From positions 1-57,514 of the forward strand of contig CALKXD010000223.1 in assembly GCA_938003855.1 (NCBI GenBank): a stretch of 57,514 nt of DNA, read 5' to 3'. Below are positions 27,702-36,111 of this stretch, piece after piece (position 1 is the first letter of the stretch; each line of letters starts with the position of its first letter). Below the pieces are notes generated by a model. It saw nothing but the letters and a program-made list of their open reading frames with translations, was not told the origin of the DNA and made no database searches. The DNA comes from an uncultured Granulosicoccaceae bacterium (GTDB lineage: Bacteria > Pseudomonadota > Gammaproteobacteria > Granulosicoccales > Granulosicoccaceae). The position numbers and the translations under genes are program-made.

Positions 27702-28835
27702 TTACGTTATTGGCAGTATCGATACTACACCTTCGCGAAGTGTTCCATCACTGCACTCAACAATGACAACGTTGCCTGCGTCACGGTAGTTTTTTTCAAG
27801 CATGCCCAGTGCAATATTGCTTTTCAGTCGTGGCGACCAGACTGCGGTGGACAGGTATCCTGCGTATTGATCGTCAACAGTGAGTCGCCAGGTGTTGGCG
27901 CAGGGCGGGCATTTATCACCATCGAACACCACGCCACGAATGGATCGCGCCGGGCCTTGTGCGCGTATTTCGGCAAGCGCGTCTTTACCTATAAATTCCA
28001 GATCGGGGTCAGTACTGCAATACTTGTCCATGTCGCACTCGATCGGGTTGTTTTCATTGTTGAATTCGTTGCCATAGGACAGCAAGCCTCCTTCCACCCG
28101 CTCGATCAGATTCGGGCAGCCGGGGGCAACAGCAAATGGCTGACCCGCTTCCCACAGTGCGTCCCACAGATCCAGTCCAAGGGCTGAGTTGTCCAGGTAG
28201 ATTTCGAATCCACCCTGCTTGCTGTAGCCGGACCGTGCAACAAGCATGGGATGGCCGCGAAAGTCGAGCCAGGCAAAATTAAAGAAGCGGATGTCATGCA
28301 CCGCGCTGCCGAATACGGCCTCCATTAATGCATCTGCCTTGGGTCCTTGTACGGCCAGTGGTGAGACATCGGGTTCTCTCAGCTCAACATTATGCCCGTA
28401 GCCCAGCGCCAGTCCTTTAGCCCACAGCAGCACATCGGAATCAGCAATCGATAGCCAGAAATGATGGTCGTTATGTTTCAGTATCACCGGGTCATTAAGC
28501 ATGCCGGCCTGCTGGTCGATCAAGGGTGCATAGAGACATTGCCCTGCCCGTGCCTTGCGCAAATCTCTAGGGGTCATCAGTTGAGCCAGATGACCGGCAT
28601 CCGGGCCTTTCAGTTCAACCTGTCGCTGGCAGCTGACATCCCACAATTGCACGTGCTCGCGCAAATGCCAGTAGTCTTCTTCGATAGAGCGACCAAATCC
28701 TTTTGGCAGCACGGTATGATTAACTATCGAATAGTCACTGACACCCAATGCCTCCACTCTCGGGGTGTACGGTGTAGAGCGCTGGCGTCTGGAGACAGCG
28801 AGTTTGGCGGTGCGTTGTATAGCAGCAGATTCCAT
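27702..28835 (-). CDS. GcvT-family folate-dependent methyltransferase, DmdA-like
   Basis: A 377-aa aminomethyltransferase-fold protein. Segments resemble the dimethylsulfoniopropionate demethylase (DmdA) branch more than glycine-cleavage T protein: RRQRSTPYTPRVEALGV at the N-terminus, YWHLREHVQLWDVSCQRQVE, LMTPRDLRKARAGQC, SIADSDVLLWAKGLALG, PDVSPLAVQGPKAD, and ARSGYSKQGGFEIY. It would move a methyl group from a methylated substrate to tetrahydrofolate in the cytoplasm. Whether the substrate is DMSP or a methylamine-type compound cannot be decided. It is the last gene of the leftward operon, 17 bp after the transthyretin-like gene. Confidence 0.8.
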   Translation of the reverse strand: MESAAIQRTAKLAVSRRQRSTPYTPRVEALGVSDYSIVNHTVLPKGFGRSIEEDYWHLREHVQLWDVSCQRQVELKGPDAGHLAQLMTPRDLRKARAGQCLYAPLIDQQAGMLNDPVILKHNDHHFWLSIADSDVLLWAKGLALGYGHNVELREPDVSPLAVQGPKADALMEAVFGSAVHDIRFFNFAWLDFRGHPMLVARSGYSKQGGFEIYLDNSALGLDLWDALWEAGQPFAVAPGCPNLIERVEGGLLSYGNEFNNENNPIECDMDKYCSTDPDLEFIGKDALAEIRAQGPARSIRGVVFDGDKCPPCANTWRLTVDDQYAGYLSTAVWSPRLKSNIALGMLEKNYRDAGNVVIVECSDGTLREGVVSILPIT

Positions 28836-28852
28836 CTTTTGTTATTTCCGTC

Positions 28853-29227
28853 TTATGTCGCTTCCGGCATCGCACCGGACCACCATACGGAGTACGAATG
28901 AGGCGCCAGCATCATCGGGATGTGATATTTTTCAGCCGGATCAGGCAGCGATAACCTGATCACAACCACCTCCATAATCTGGAAACCATCGTCCGGCAGA
29001 TGTTTGTTTAGAAAGTAGTCCCGTGAATAAAAAACAAGCTCATAGTCGGCAGACGGATTGCCAGTTGGGATTTCCACGGTCTCAGAGATACGGCCCTGCT
29101 CGTTGGCGTGGACATCAAAAACCAGTGCGGCCTCGGTCGGCGAGTTACGCCGAAAGCACTGCACGCGAATACCGGCGGCATGCGAGCCGATAACAGCGTC
29201 GAGAACATGTGAAGATATGGTGGCCAT
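28853..29227 (-). CDS. Transthyretin-like / hydroxyisourate hydrolase-like protein
   Basis: A 124-aa transthyretin-fold protein. The N-terminal SSHVLDAVIGSHAAGIRV and the later KYHIPMMLAPHSYSVWWSG match hydroxyisourate hydrolase (HIUase), including the two active-site His. The family's diagnostic C-terminal YRGS is replaced by a VWWSG-containing tail and the Arg of that motif is missing. It may therefore act on something other than 5-hydroxyisourate. No other purine-degradation gene lies nearby. The ATG at 29227 is preferred to the GTG four codons upstream (29239). It starts about 180 bp downstream of the TPP enzyme. Confidence 0.8.
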   Translation of the reverse strand: MATISSHVLDAVIGSHAAGIRVQCFRRNSPTEAALVFDVHANEQGRISETVEIPTGNPSADYELVFYSRDYFLNKHLPDDGFQIMEVVVIRLSLPDPAEKYHIPMMLAPHSYSVWWSGAMPEAT

Positions 29228-29406
29228 GGTGTTATCCACTGAGTCTGGTTTACGGTTGTAAAAATAGGTTTTATGAGCGTTTGTTTTTATAGCTTATTGG
29301 TCACTTGATCAATCTGTAGCGTTACTGGCAGTGTCTGATCCGTCTACAGTTGTCTGTGTTTTCGCCGGCAACCAATCACCGGGGTCTGCGGTTGAAGTTA
29401 ACGGGT

Positions 29407-31128
29407 TCATTCTATTGACGCCTTGTCCCGCTTGCTGGTTGTGGCCAGAACAATCGGGCTGATATGTCCTTTGGTTTTAACGTTGACGCAAGCGGTTTTA
29501 CCGCTGGCAATGGCCCGTTGCACAGCCGCAATCAGATCCTCTCTTTTAGTAACCAGTTCACCGTGGCCGCCAAGGCCTTCAAACATAGTATGAAAGGGAA
29601 TATCACGGAAATCGGTGGCGAAGTGTGTCTCGCTGGCGAACAGGCGTTCCTGTTGCTGCGAGATACAGTCGAGGCCACCGTTGTTATCAATCACAACAAC
29701 AATCGGCAGTTTCTCCTGGAACGCCGCCTCTACGCTTAACCCGCCGGATAAAAAAGCACCGTCGCCACTGATCAGTACAATGTTGCTGCTGCGGTTGTTC
29801 AGCTTGGCGGCAATCGCAAATGACACGCCAACACCCAGCATGCTAAAGGTACCGGGATGCAGAATGTTGCCCAGCCTGCGGCCCCGCCATCCAGCGATGT
29901 TCACGGCGATCTCTGACCAGAAATGCGTATTACCGCCGTCGATAACCAGCCAGTCGTCATCAGTCATCGCATCTTGTACATCGAGTGCCAGTTGCAATGG
30001 ATGTATCGCGCCCCCCAGGGCTTTCTCATCGGGGATATCGGCCACCATTTTCCCGACCCATGCGCCTCGACGTTGTTTGTTGTCGTCGAACCAGCCTGGA
30101 TTCAGGCTCCAGTCACCGCTGCTGTGCAGCTCAAGCAAGGCATCCAGGAACGCTCCGGGGTCACTCAACAGTACTTCATCGGCCGACCGGTTGAGGTCTA
30201 GTTCTTCATGTGATCCGTTTACGCAAATAAGCGTTGTGGTGTGAGGGAAGAACGGTGGATTGCCAAAATTCATCTGGTTGTCGAGCCGTGCGCCAATGAC
30301 AATAGCAACGTCGGATTGCTGCAATGCATACTCGGATGGATGATACTGATGTATGTCTGCCAGTCCCATATAGGCTTCGGATTGCTCCCCAAGCAACTTT
30401 TGGTGATAAGGTACATTGAACACCGGAATCCGTAACAACTTACCGACCGCTTCCAGTTTTTGTTCTGCACCGGACCACCAGACACCGTGCCCGCCAATCA
30501 GGATAGGTTTTCTGGCTTGCGCAATGCACGAAAGCACCGCCGCAAGGTCATCAGGGTTTGGCCAGGCTTTGGGGGCGGCACGTTTTGCATGATTGAACGG
30601 CCGTTCGTCACGTTGAACAGATGCATCAAAAGAACTGAACATGATATCGACCGGCACGCTCAAATGAACCGGACCGGGATAGCCGCTGGTGGCAATCTTA
30701 TAAGCGCGATCTACAAATTCAGGGATACGCTCACCGTGCGTTACTTCAATACTGTGCTTGGTGAGTGGCGCTGCAATAGCAACATCATCTATTTCCTTGA
30801 ACCCGCCTGCCCCTTTTCTTTTTAATGTGCTGGAGCCGGTAACAAAAATTACCGGAGATCTCTCCCCCCAGGCTTCCATCATTGCGGGTATCGCATTGGC
30901 AAAACCTTCCGGCCCGACCAGACACACGGCGGGCTCACGGGTTATGCGGGTAAAGCCATCAGCAAGGTGGCCGGCCACTTGCTCATGAGGTGAGTTGATC
31001 ACCGGTATCTGACATTCCATAAACCCTTCGAGTGCGGGATTGCAAAACCCGCCACTGAGAGTAAACACCTGTTTGACGCCTTTTTCATGAAACGCTCGCG
31101 CCAGTAAGTTGCCGCCACGGATGTGCAT
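29407..31128 (-). CDS. Thiamine pyrophosphate-dependent enzyme (acetolactate synthase-like)
   Basis: A 573-aa ThDP enzyme with three domains. The N-terminal PYR domain has the catalytic Glu in NSPHEQVAGHLADGFTR, a central domain (about 190-330) contains KPILIGGHGVWWSGAEQ, and the C-terminal PP domain has the Mg/ThDP motif SGDGAFLSGG...VVIDNNGG. It belongs to the acetolactate synthase/benzoylformate decarboxylase/carboligase superfamily. The exact reaction is unclear, and no small regulatory subunit is adjacent, which argues against branched-chain synthesis. It sits in the ABC-importer operon, so it likely acts on a 2-oxo acid or aldehyde from the imported solute (inference). Confidence 0.85.
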   Translation of the reverse strand: MHIRGGNLLARAFHEKGVKQVFTLSGGFCNPALEGFMECQIPVINSPHEQVAGHLADGFTRITREPAVCLVGPEGFANAIPAMMEAWGERSPVIFVTGSSTLKRKGAGGFKEIDDVAIAAPLTKHSIEVTHGERIPEFVDRAYKIATSGYPGPVHLSVPVDIMFSSFDASVQRDERPFNHAKRAAPKAWPNPDDLAAVLSCIAQARKPILIGGHGVWWSGAEQKLEAVGKLLRIPVFNVPYHQKLLGEQSEAYMGLADIHQYHPSEYALQQSDVAIVIGARLDNQMNFGNPPFFPHTTTLICVNGSHEELDLNRSADEVLLSDPGAFLDALLELHSSGDWSLNPGWFDDNKQRRGAWVGKMVADIPDEKALGGAIHPLQLALDVQDAMTDDDWLVIDGGNTHFWSEIAVNIAGWRGRRLGNILHPGTFSMLGVGVSFAIAAKLNNRSSNIVLISGDGAFLSGGLSVEAAFQEKLPIVVVIDNNGGLDCISQQQERLFASETHFATDFRDIPFHTMFEGLGGHGELVTKREDLIAAVQRAIASGKTACVNVKTKGHISPIVLATTSKRDKASIE

Positions 31129-31170
31129 AACTCTACTCCTAATGGTTTGTCGAGTAGCCGGTGACTGTAA

Positions 31171-32091
31171 CTACCACGCTGCTTCCCTGGATAACACGAT
31201 ACCTGTCAGTACACTGTTATAGGGCGCTGACAATCCCGCACGCGCAGCGACCACAGGCACCATGCCATTGATGGCATCAATCTCTGAAGGGCGCCTGGCC
31301 AGATGATCAAGAAACATAGACGGTTTTGCGTCGCCGACTTTGTTGCCAAACGCGGTGACATACTCAACGGGGTTGTCAAAGCTTAAATTTACCTTGTTGT
31401 TCACGGCGACCTGCCAGGCTTCGCTTGCACAGGTTTGCGAAATAGTCGTTGCGTGTGGATCATCAAGCAGTTCTTTAACGCTTTTCCCGAACACAGTACA
31501 GGGGGCGCTATAGGCGACATTGCAGATAAATTTCTCCCAGATTAATTGCTCGATATCCTGATAAGCCGTGGTGTTAAAACCAGCCTCCCGCCATAGTGCG
31601 GCGATCGGCTCTACCTGGCTTTGGCCGTCTGGTGTCATTGAGCCGATACGTATCATCTTCATGGCGGTGTGGATGATATGACCGGGAGATTTAATCGAAG
31701 CGCCGAAACCTTCGGCCACACCAAGCAGCACACGCCCGGCAGGCAGATATTGCGCAATGCGCTCTCCTGCACCCAGTCCATTTTGAATCGTAAGTACCAT
31801 CGTTGCCGGGGTCAGAACCGGGGTGATCATTTTTGCCGCTGCCGCCACGCCCGATGCTTTAGTCGCAATAATAAACAGGTCGACCGGTCCAATGTCGTCA
31901 ACCGTGTCGGCGATCTGAATGTTGTTTATCAGTCGATCACCACTGGCTCCTTCCACCCGCAACCCGTTCTGACGAATAGCCTTGGCGTGCTCTAACCAGG
32001 GTTCAATCGCCCGGACATCATGGCCGGCATCAGCCAATAGTGCCGCATAGATAGAGCCCATTGCACCCACACCAACCACAACGATTTTCAT
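31171..32091 (-). CDS. Ketopantoate reductase family (ApbA/PanE) oxidoreductase
   Basis: A 306-aa NADP-dependent reductase. The N-terminal Rossmann motif is VVVGVGAMGSIYAALLADAG, the middle carries VLTIQNGLGAGERI, and the C-terminal helical domain has EKFICNVAYSAPCTVFG and RPSEIDAINGMVPVVA. Fold membership is clear; true ketopantoate reductase activity is doubtful, because paralogs of this family commonly serve catabolic operons. It lies 10 bp after the ATPase gene of the importer. Confidence 0.88.
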   Translation of the reverse strand: MKIVVVGVGAMGSIYAALLADAGHDVRAIEPWLEHAKAIRQNGLRVEGASGDRLINNIQIADTVDDIGPVDLFIIATKASGVAAAAKMITPVLTPATMVLTIQNGLGAGERIAQYLPAGRVLLGVAEGFGASIKSPGHIIHTAMKMIRIGSMTPDGQSQVEPIAALWREAGFNTTAYQDIEQLIWEKFICNVAYSAPCTVFGKSVKELLDDPHATTISQTCASEAWQVAVNNKVNLSFDNPVEYVTAFGNKVGDAKPSMFLDHLARRPSEIDAINGMVPVVAARAGLSAPYNSVLTGIVLSREAAW

Positions 32092-32101
32092 CGCTTCATC
32101 C

Positions 32102-34159
32102 TTAATGTTTTAACGGGGAAGTATTAAATAGTGGCAAGTGGCAACGTATCGCATGGCCATTCTCACTGTGCTGCCACGGGGGCGTTTGCGTGTTGCATTG
32201 CTCACCCAGGCTCATCGGACACCGTCGCTGAAACGCACAGCCCCGGTCCGGTGGTGATAACTCTAGAACATCGTCAGCGATTAACGTCGGGGTGGTGTCG
32301 GGATCAGGCTCCAGTACCGCGCCAAGTAATACATCGGTATAGGGGTGCGAGGGATGCGTGTAAACAGATTGTGCCGGACCGATTTCACACAGTCTGCCTT
32401 GATACAATACCGCCACCCGGTCTGACAGTGCGCGAACCACGGCCAGGTCGTGCGATACAAATACATAACTGGTGTGGCTTTGTCGGCGCAGATCGTCAAG
32501 CAGGTCAAGCACTGCTGCCTGAACAGACACATCCAGCGCGGAAGTCACCTCATCACAAAGCACCAGATCAGGTTCGGCGGCAAACGCACGTGCGACAGCG
32601 ACGCGTTGTTTTTCGCCGCCGGAAAGCTGGCTTGGCAGCCGGTCCATATAATGCCCCGCCAGGCGTACCCGGTCCAGCAGTTCTACCGTGCGCGCTTTAA
32701 GTGCCGCACCTTTCAACCCGAAATACAACACCAGCGGTTGCGCCAGTATTTCTGCGACCGTTTGCCTGGGGTTTAAGCTCTCGTCAGGGTTCTGGAAAAT
32801 GATCTGCACACGTCGTAACTGCTGCGGGCTGCGCTTCTCGACGCTGGCCGGCAATGCGTCCTCATTTTGCCAGATGATGTCGCCGGATAGCGGGGACAGC
32901 AAACCGGCGATTGATTTCAGGATTGTCGATTTGCCAGATCCTGACTCACCAACTAACCCGAGTGTTTCACCTTGTAGCAGACGAAAGTTAATATCATCTA
33001 CGGTCGGTGTTGATGACGGCTTTCGGCCCAGCACCTGGTCCATCAGTCCGGGCTTTGCGTAGCTGATGGTTATTTCTTTGAGTTCCAGTGTGGCATCGCC
33101 TGTGTCAGCCAGTATCCGCGCACTGCGTTGCTTGTCTCCGGCAAGAGCCAGGTTTTTTGCTTCTGCATAGAAATGACATCTGACTGCCTCACCACTGGCG
33201 AGTGATTGCAGCGGTGGTCGTTCACTGGTGCATCGCGGTTTTGCTAATGCACATCTTTCGGCGAAAGCACAGGCATTGCCGGTCTCACCCGGCGCTGGTG
33301 GTCGACCATCCAGCGCACGTGGCAGAGTGGCGTCTTTGAGTCTGGGTATAGAAGCAAGTAAACCCCGGGCGTAGGGGTGTATGGGATCCAACAGTATCTG
33401 CCGTGCGCTGCCTTGCAGTACGATCTCACCGGCATACATCACCGCGACACTGTCGCACACGCGAGCTATGGCACCCAGATCGTGGCTGACATACACCATT
33501 GCCATGCCGGATTGCCTGGCAAGCTCACTGAGTAGTTCCAGTATGTGCGCCTGCGTAGTTACATCCAGCCCGGTGGTGGGCTCGTCCAGTAAAAGCACCG
33601 AAGGCTCACCCGCCAGTGCCATGGCTATTGCGACTCGTTGTTGCTGACCACCGGATAGTTCATGCGGGTAGCGGTTGACTAGTGTCAATGGATCCGGCAG
33701 ACGCACTTGCTCCAGCAGTTCCACCACGCGACTGCTGTGTTGTACGGCTGGCAGGCTGCTGTGCAGTCTTAATGCTTCAGCGACTTGCCGGCCGATGCGT
33801 CGTGTCGGAGTCAGGGACTGCCCCGAATTTTGCGGAATTAGAGCGATGTGGCCGCCACGCACCTGCTCCAATTGATCTCTGGTCTGGGTAAACATGTCGT
33901 CTTCACGAAAACAGGCCTGCCCGTTCAGCACGCGAAGACCGCGTTTTAAATAGCCCATCGCAGCCAGTGCCAGAGTGCTCTTACCGGAACCACTCTCGCC
34001 AACCAGGCCGACAGACTCGCCGGCGTAGATTTGAAGATCAATGTTTCTCAGGACCGCAAGCGTTGTGCCTTTTTTACCGGTGAAACCTATCGACAGATCT
34101 TTAATTGCCACCAACGGGGCAGTTTGAGAATTCGCACTCTCTGGCCGGGAGCTGGACAT
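32102..34159 (-). CDS. Dipeptide/oligopeptide-type ABC transporter ATPase, two fused ATP-binding domains
   Basis: A 685-aa protein in which both ATPases of a Dpp/Opp-type importer are joined. The first domain has GESGSGKSTLAL, the signature LSGGQQQRVAIAMAL and LLLDEPTTGLD; the second has GESGSGKSTILK, LSGGEKQRVAVARAF and CDEVTSALDVSVQ. Each ends with the Cys-rich oligopeptide C-terminal region (CAFAERCALAKPRC and CAFQRRCPMSLGEQC). A single fused gene replaces the usual DppD and DppF pair, as in YejF-like systems. It lies 3 bp after the permease gene. Confidence 0.94.
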   Translation of the reverse strand: MSSSRPESANSQTAPLVAIKDLSIGFTGKKGTTLAVLRNIDLQIYAGESVGLVGESGSGKSTLALAAMGYLKRGLRVLNGQACFREDDMFTQTRDQLEQVRGGHIALIPQNSGQSLTPTRRIGRQVAEALRLHSSLPAVQHSSRVVELLEQVRLPDPLTLVNRYPHELSGGQQQRVAIAMALAGEPSVLLLDEPTTGLDVTTQAHILELLSELARQSGMAMVYVSHDLGAIARVCDSVAVMYAGEIVLQGSARQILLDPIHPYARGLLASIPRLKDATLPRALDGRPPAPGETGNACAFAERCALAKPRCTSERPPLQSLASGEAVRCHFYAEAKNLALAGDKQRSARILADTGDATLELKEITISYAKPGLMDQVLGRKPSSTPTVDDINFRLLQGETLGLVGESGSGKSTILKSIAGLLSPLSGDIIWQNEDALPASVEKRSPQQLRRVQIIFQNPDESLNPRQTVAEILAQPLVLYFGLKGAALKARTVELLDRVRLAGHYMDRLPSQLSGGEKQRVAVARAFAAEPDLVLCDEVTSALDVSVQAAVLDLLDDLRRQSHTSYVFVSHDLAVVRALSDRVAVLYQGRLCEIGPAQSVYTHPSHPYTDVLLGAVLEPDPDTTPTLIADDVLELSPPDRGCAFQRRCPMSLGEQCNTQTPPWQHSENGHAIRCHLPLFNTSPLKH

Positions 34160-34162
34160 AGG

Positions 34163-35062
34163 CTATATCGGCGCTTTCTGGGCGCGGTCGATCCCCAGCG
34201 CTTTAGCTAGTGCATCGGCGGTTAGATTAATACCGATGATAAGCGACGAAAGAGCGATCACCGGCCCCAGCACGCCCCAGGGCGCAAATGACATAAACCC
34301 TCGTGCGTCGGCAATCATCAAGCCCCAGTCGGGCGTTGGAGGTGAAACGCCAAACCCCAGAAACGATAATGAAGAGAATGCCAGCAGCATCCACGACCAG
34401 CGCATCGCGCCCTCCACCAGCAGGGCATCGCGCACGTTAGGAAAAAGCTCGTGCCAGATAATACTGAGCTTGCCGTGCCCGCGAGCTCTTGCTGCTTCAA
34501 CAAAGTCTCGCGCTACCACATCATGCGTTGCAGCACGGGCGATACGAATAACAGGAATACCATAAAAGAAAGCCAGTGTCGGTATAAGTACGCCAACGCC
34601 GGTACCGAAGGTGACAATAAGCACCAGCATTTTCAGTATCCACGGCAACGATAAAAACGCGTCTACGATACGCATGAGTATTTCATCGAGTCGGCCACCC
34701 GCTAAACCAAGAAAGATACCGGTAAACCCACCCCATAGCACCGCAACGGGTGTGGCGATGCCGGTAACCAACAGTGCTTCACGTCCACCCAGTAGCGTTC
34801 TGCTGAATACATCCCGTCCCAGATGATCATTGCCCAGCCAGTGCACAGGGCCGGGTTGCTGCAACATTTTTAACGGGTCCAGATCTCGATAATCAAAGGG
34901 CGCTATGTATGGCGAAATTATCGCCAGCAACAAATGCACGACCACCAGAAACAATCCGATAGCACCGGACGGGCGCGATACGATATCCCCTGCCACCCGT
35001 ATTACACTGGTGAACGTCGAATGCCTTGCCATAGAAACTGCCGCGCCCGTCATTTCGATCAA
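34163..35062 (-). CDS. Dipeptide/oligopeptide-type ABC transporter permease (DppC-like)
   Basis: An inner-membrane permease (299 aa). The N-terminal helix (IGLFLVVVHLLLAIISPYIAPF) and the GNDHLGRDVFSRTLLGGREALLV element are typical of DppC/OppC. The coupling loop is VEAARARGHGKLSIIWHELFPN. It overlaps the DppB-like gene by 4 bp (ATGA). Confidence 0.93.
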   Translation of the reverse strand: MIEMTGAAVSMARHSTFTSVIRVAGDIVSRPSGAIGLFLVVVHLLLAIISPYIAPFDYRDLDPLKMLQQPGPVHWLGNDHLGRDVFSRTLLGGREALLVTGIATPVAVLWGGFTGIFLGLAGGRLDEILMRIVDAFLSLPWILKMLVLIVTFGTGVGVLIPTLAFFYGIPVIRIARAATHDVVARDFVEAARARGHGKLSIIWHELFPNVRDALLVEGAMRWSWMLLAFSSLSFLGFGVSPPTPDWGLMIADARGFMSFAPWGVLGPVIALSSLIIGINLTADALAKALGIDRAQKAPI

Positions 35063-36015
35063 TGCCTGATCTGTGCGGTCCGCAGTCGCGGATTAGCCAG
35101 CATCGTCAGTAAGTCGGCCAACAGATTAACTGCCACGTAGACCGTTGCGATAATAAGCGCGATAGCCTGCGTTACGGGTAAGTCGCGATCAGAGATAGAA
35201 TCGATCATCATCCGTCCCAGGCCGGGATAGTTAAAGACAGTTTCTATAACAACCACACCACCGAGTAACCAGGCCACAGTCAGTGCGACCACGTTGATGG
35301 TCGGCAACAGGGCATTTGGCAACACGTGCCTGAACACCATCTGCCAGTATGGTACTCCTTTGAGTACAGCCATCTGCACGTAGTCACTGGCCATGGTTTC
35401 TATCACTGACGAACGAACGGTGCGTAATATATGCGCCGTCATTACCATTGCCAGCACAGCGATTGGCAAAAGTATCTCTGGAAAGAACTCACTCACCGGG
35501 GCCCCCGCCGACGTCAGTACAATACCGGGCACCCAGCCAAGCCAGACGCTGAATACCAGTATCAGCAACGTTGCCGTAACAAACTCAGGAATAGTCATCG
35601 CAAAAATGGTTAGTGTCGAGATAATCAGGTCTGCTGGCCGGTCACGGTTCAACGCACTGACCACACCGAGAAACAACGCCAGCGGTATTCCAACCACCAG
35701 CGCACAGGCGGCCAGTAGTAAGGTGTTTTTAAGGCGATCACCAACCAGGGTGGCAATGCTTTTCCTGCCGGTCGCCGAGACTCCCAGATCACCGCGCACG
35801 GCTCCGGACGCCCAATCAAGATAGCGCGCCGATGCAGAGCGATCGAGGCCCAGTTCGGTGCGGCAGTTTTCCAGCAGCTTGCCTTGTGCTTCACGTTCAA
35901 GGTAAGCCGTGCACGCATCGCCCGGCAGGATCTCCACACCGGAAAATATGATCAGCGACACCAGAAACACGGTGACGATCCCCAGCAACACACGCCGGGC
36001 GAGCATTCTCAACAT
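35059..36015 (-). CDS. Dipeptide/oligopeptide-type ABC transporter permease (DppB-like)
   Basis: The companion permease (318 aa, six helices). DppB/OppB features are the N-terminal LARRVLLGIVTVFLVSLIIF, GDLGVSATG, the coupling loop ASDYVQMAVLKGVPYWQMVFRHVLPNAL, and ETVFNYPGLGRMMIDSISDRDLP. It lies about 100 bp after the binding-protein gene. Confidence 0.94.
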   Translation of the reverse strand: MLRMLARRVLLGIVTVFLVSLIIFSGVEILPGDACTAYLEREAQGKLLENCRTELGLDRSASARYLDWASGAVRGDLGVSATGRKSIATLVGDRLKNTLLLAACALVVGIPLALFLGVVSALNRDRPADLIISTLTIFAMTIPEFVTATLLILVFSVWLGWVPGIVLTSAGAPVSEFFPEILLPIAVLAMVMTAHILRTVRSSVIETMASDYVQMAVLKGVPYWQMVFRHVLPNALLPTINVVALTVAWLLGGVVVIETVFNYPGLGRMMIDSISDRDLPVTQAIALIIATVYVAVNLLADLLTMLANPRLRTAQIRH

Positions 36016-36111
36016 GGTGAATGCTCACCGCGGTGTGGCGACGGTTTTATGGTCGCAGCGGTTGTCCGGGGAAAGATCACTAGAGTGCCATGTATGATTG
36101 TCAGCGGGCAA

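Noticed and set aside
27702-28835. Glycine cleavage system T protein (GcvT proper)
   Set aside because: No gcvH or gcvP is adjacent, and the sequence segments fit the DmdA-like branch better.
28853-29227. True 5-hydroxyisourate hydrolase of purine degradation
   Set aside because: The C-terminal YRGS motif is absent and no other urate-pathway gene is nearby, so only the fold family is claimed.
29407-31128. Acetolactate synthase of branched-chain amino acid synthesis (IlvB/IlvI)
   Set aside because: No small subunit or ilv neighbour is present and the gene sits in an importer operon; only the TPP-enzyme superfamily is claimed.
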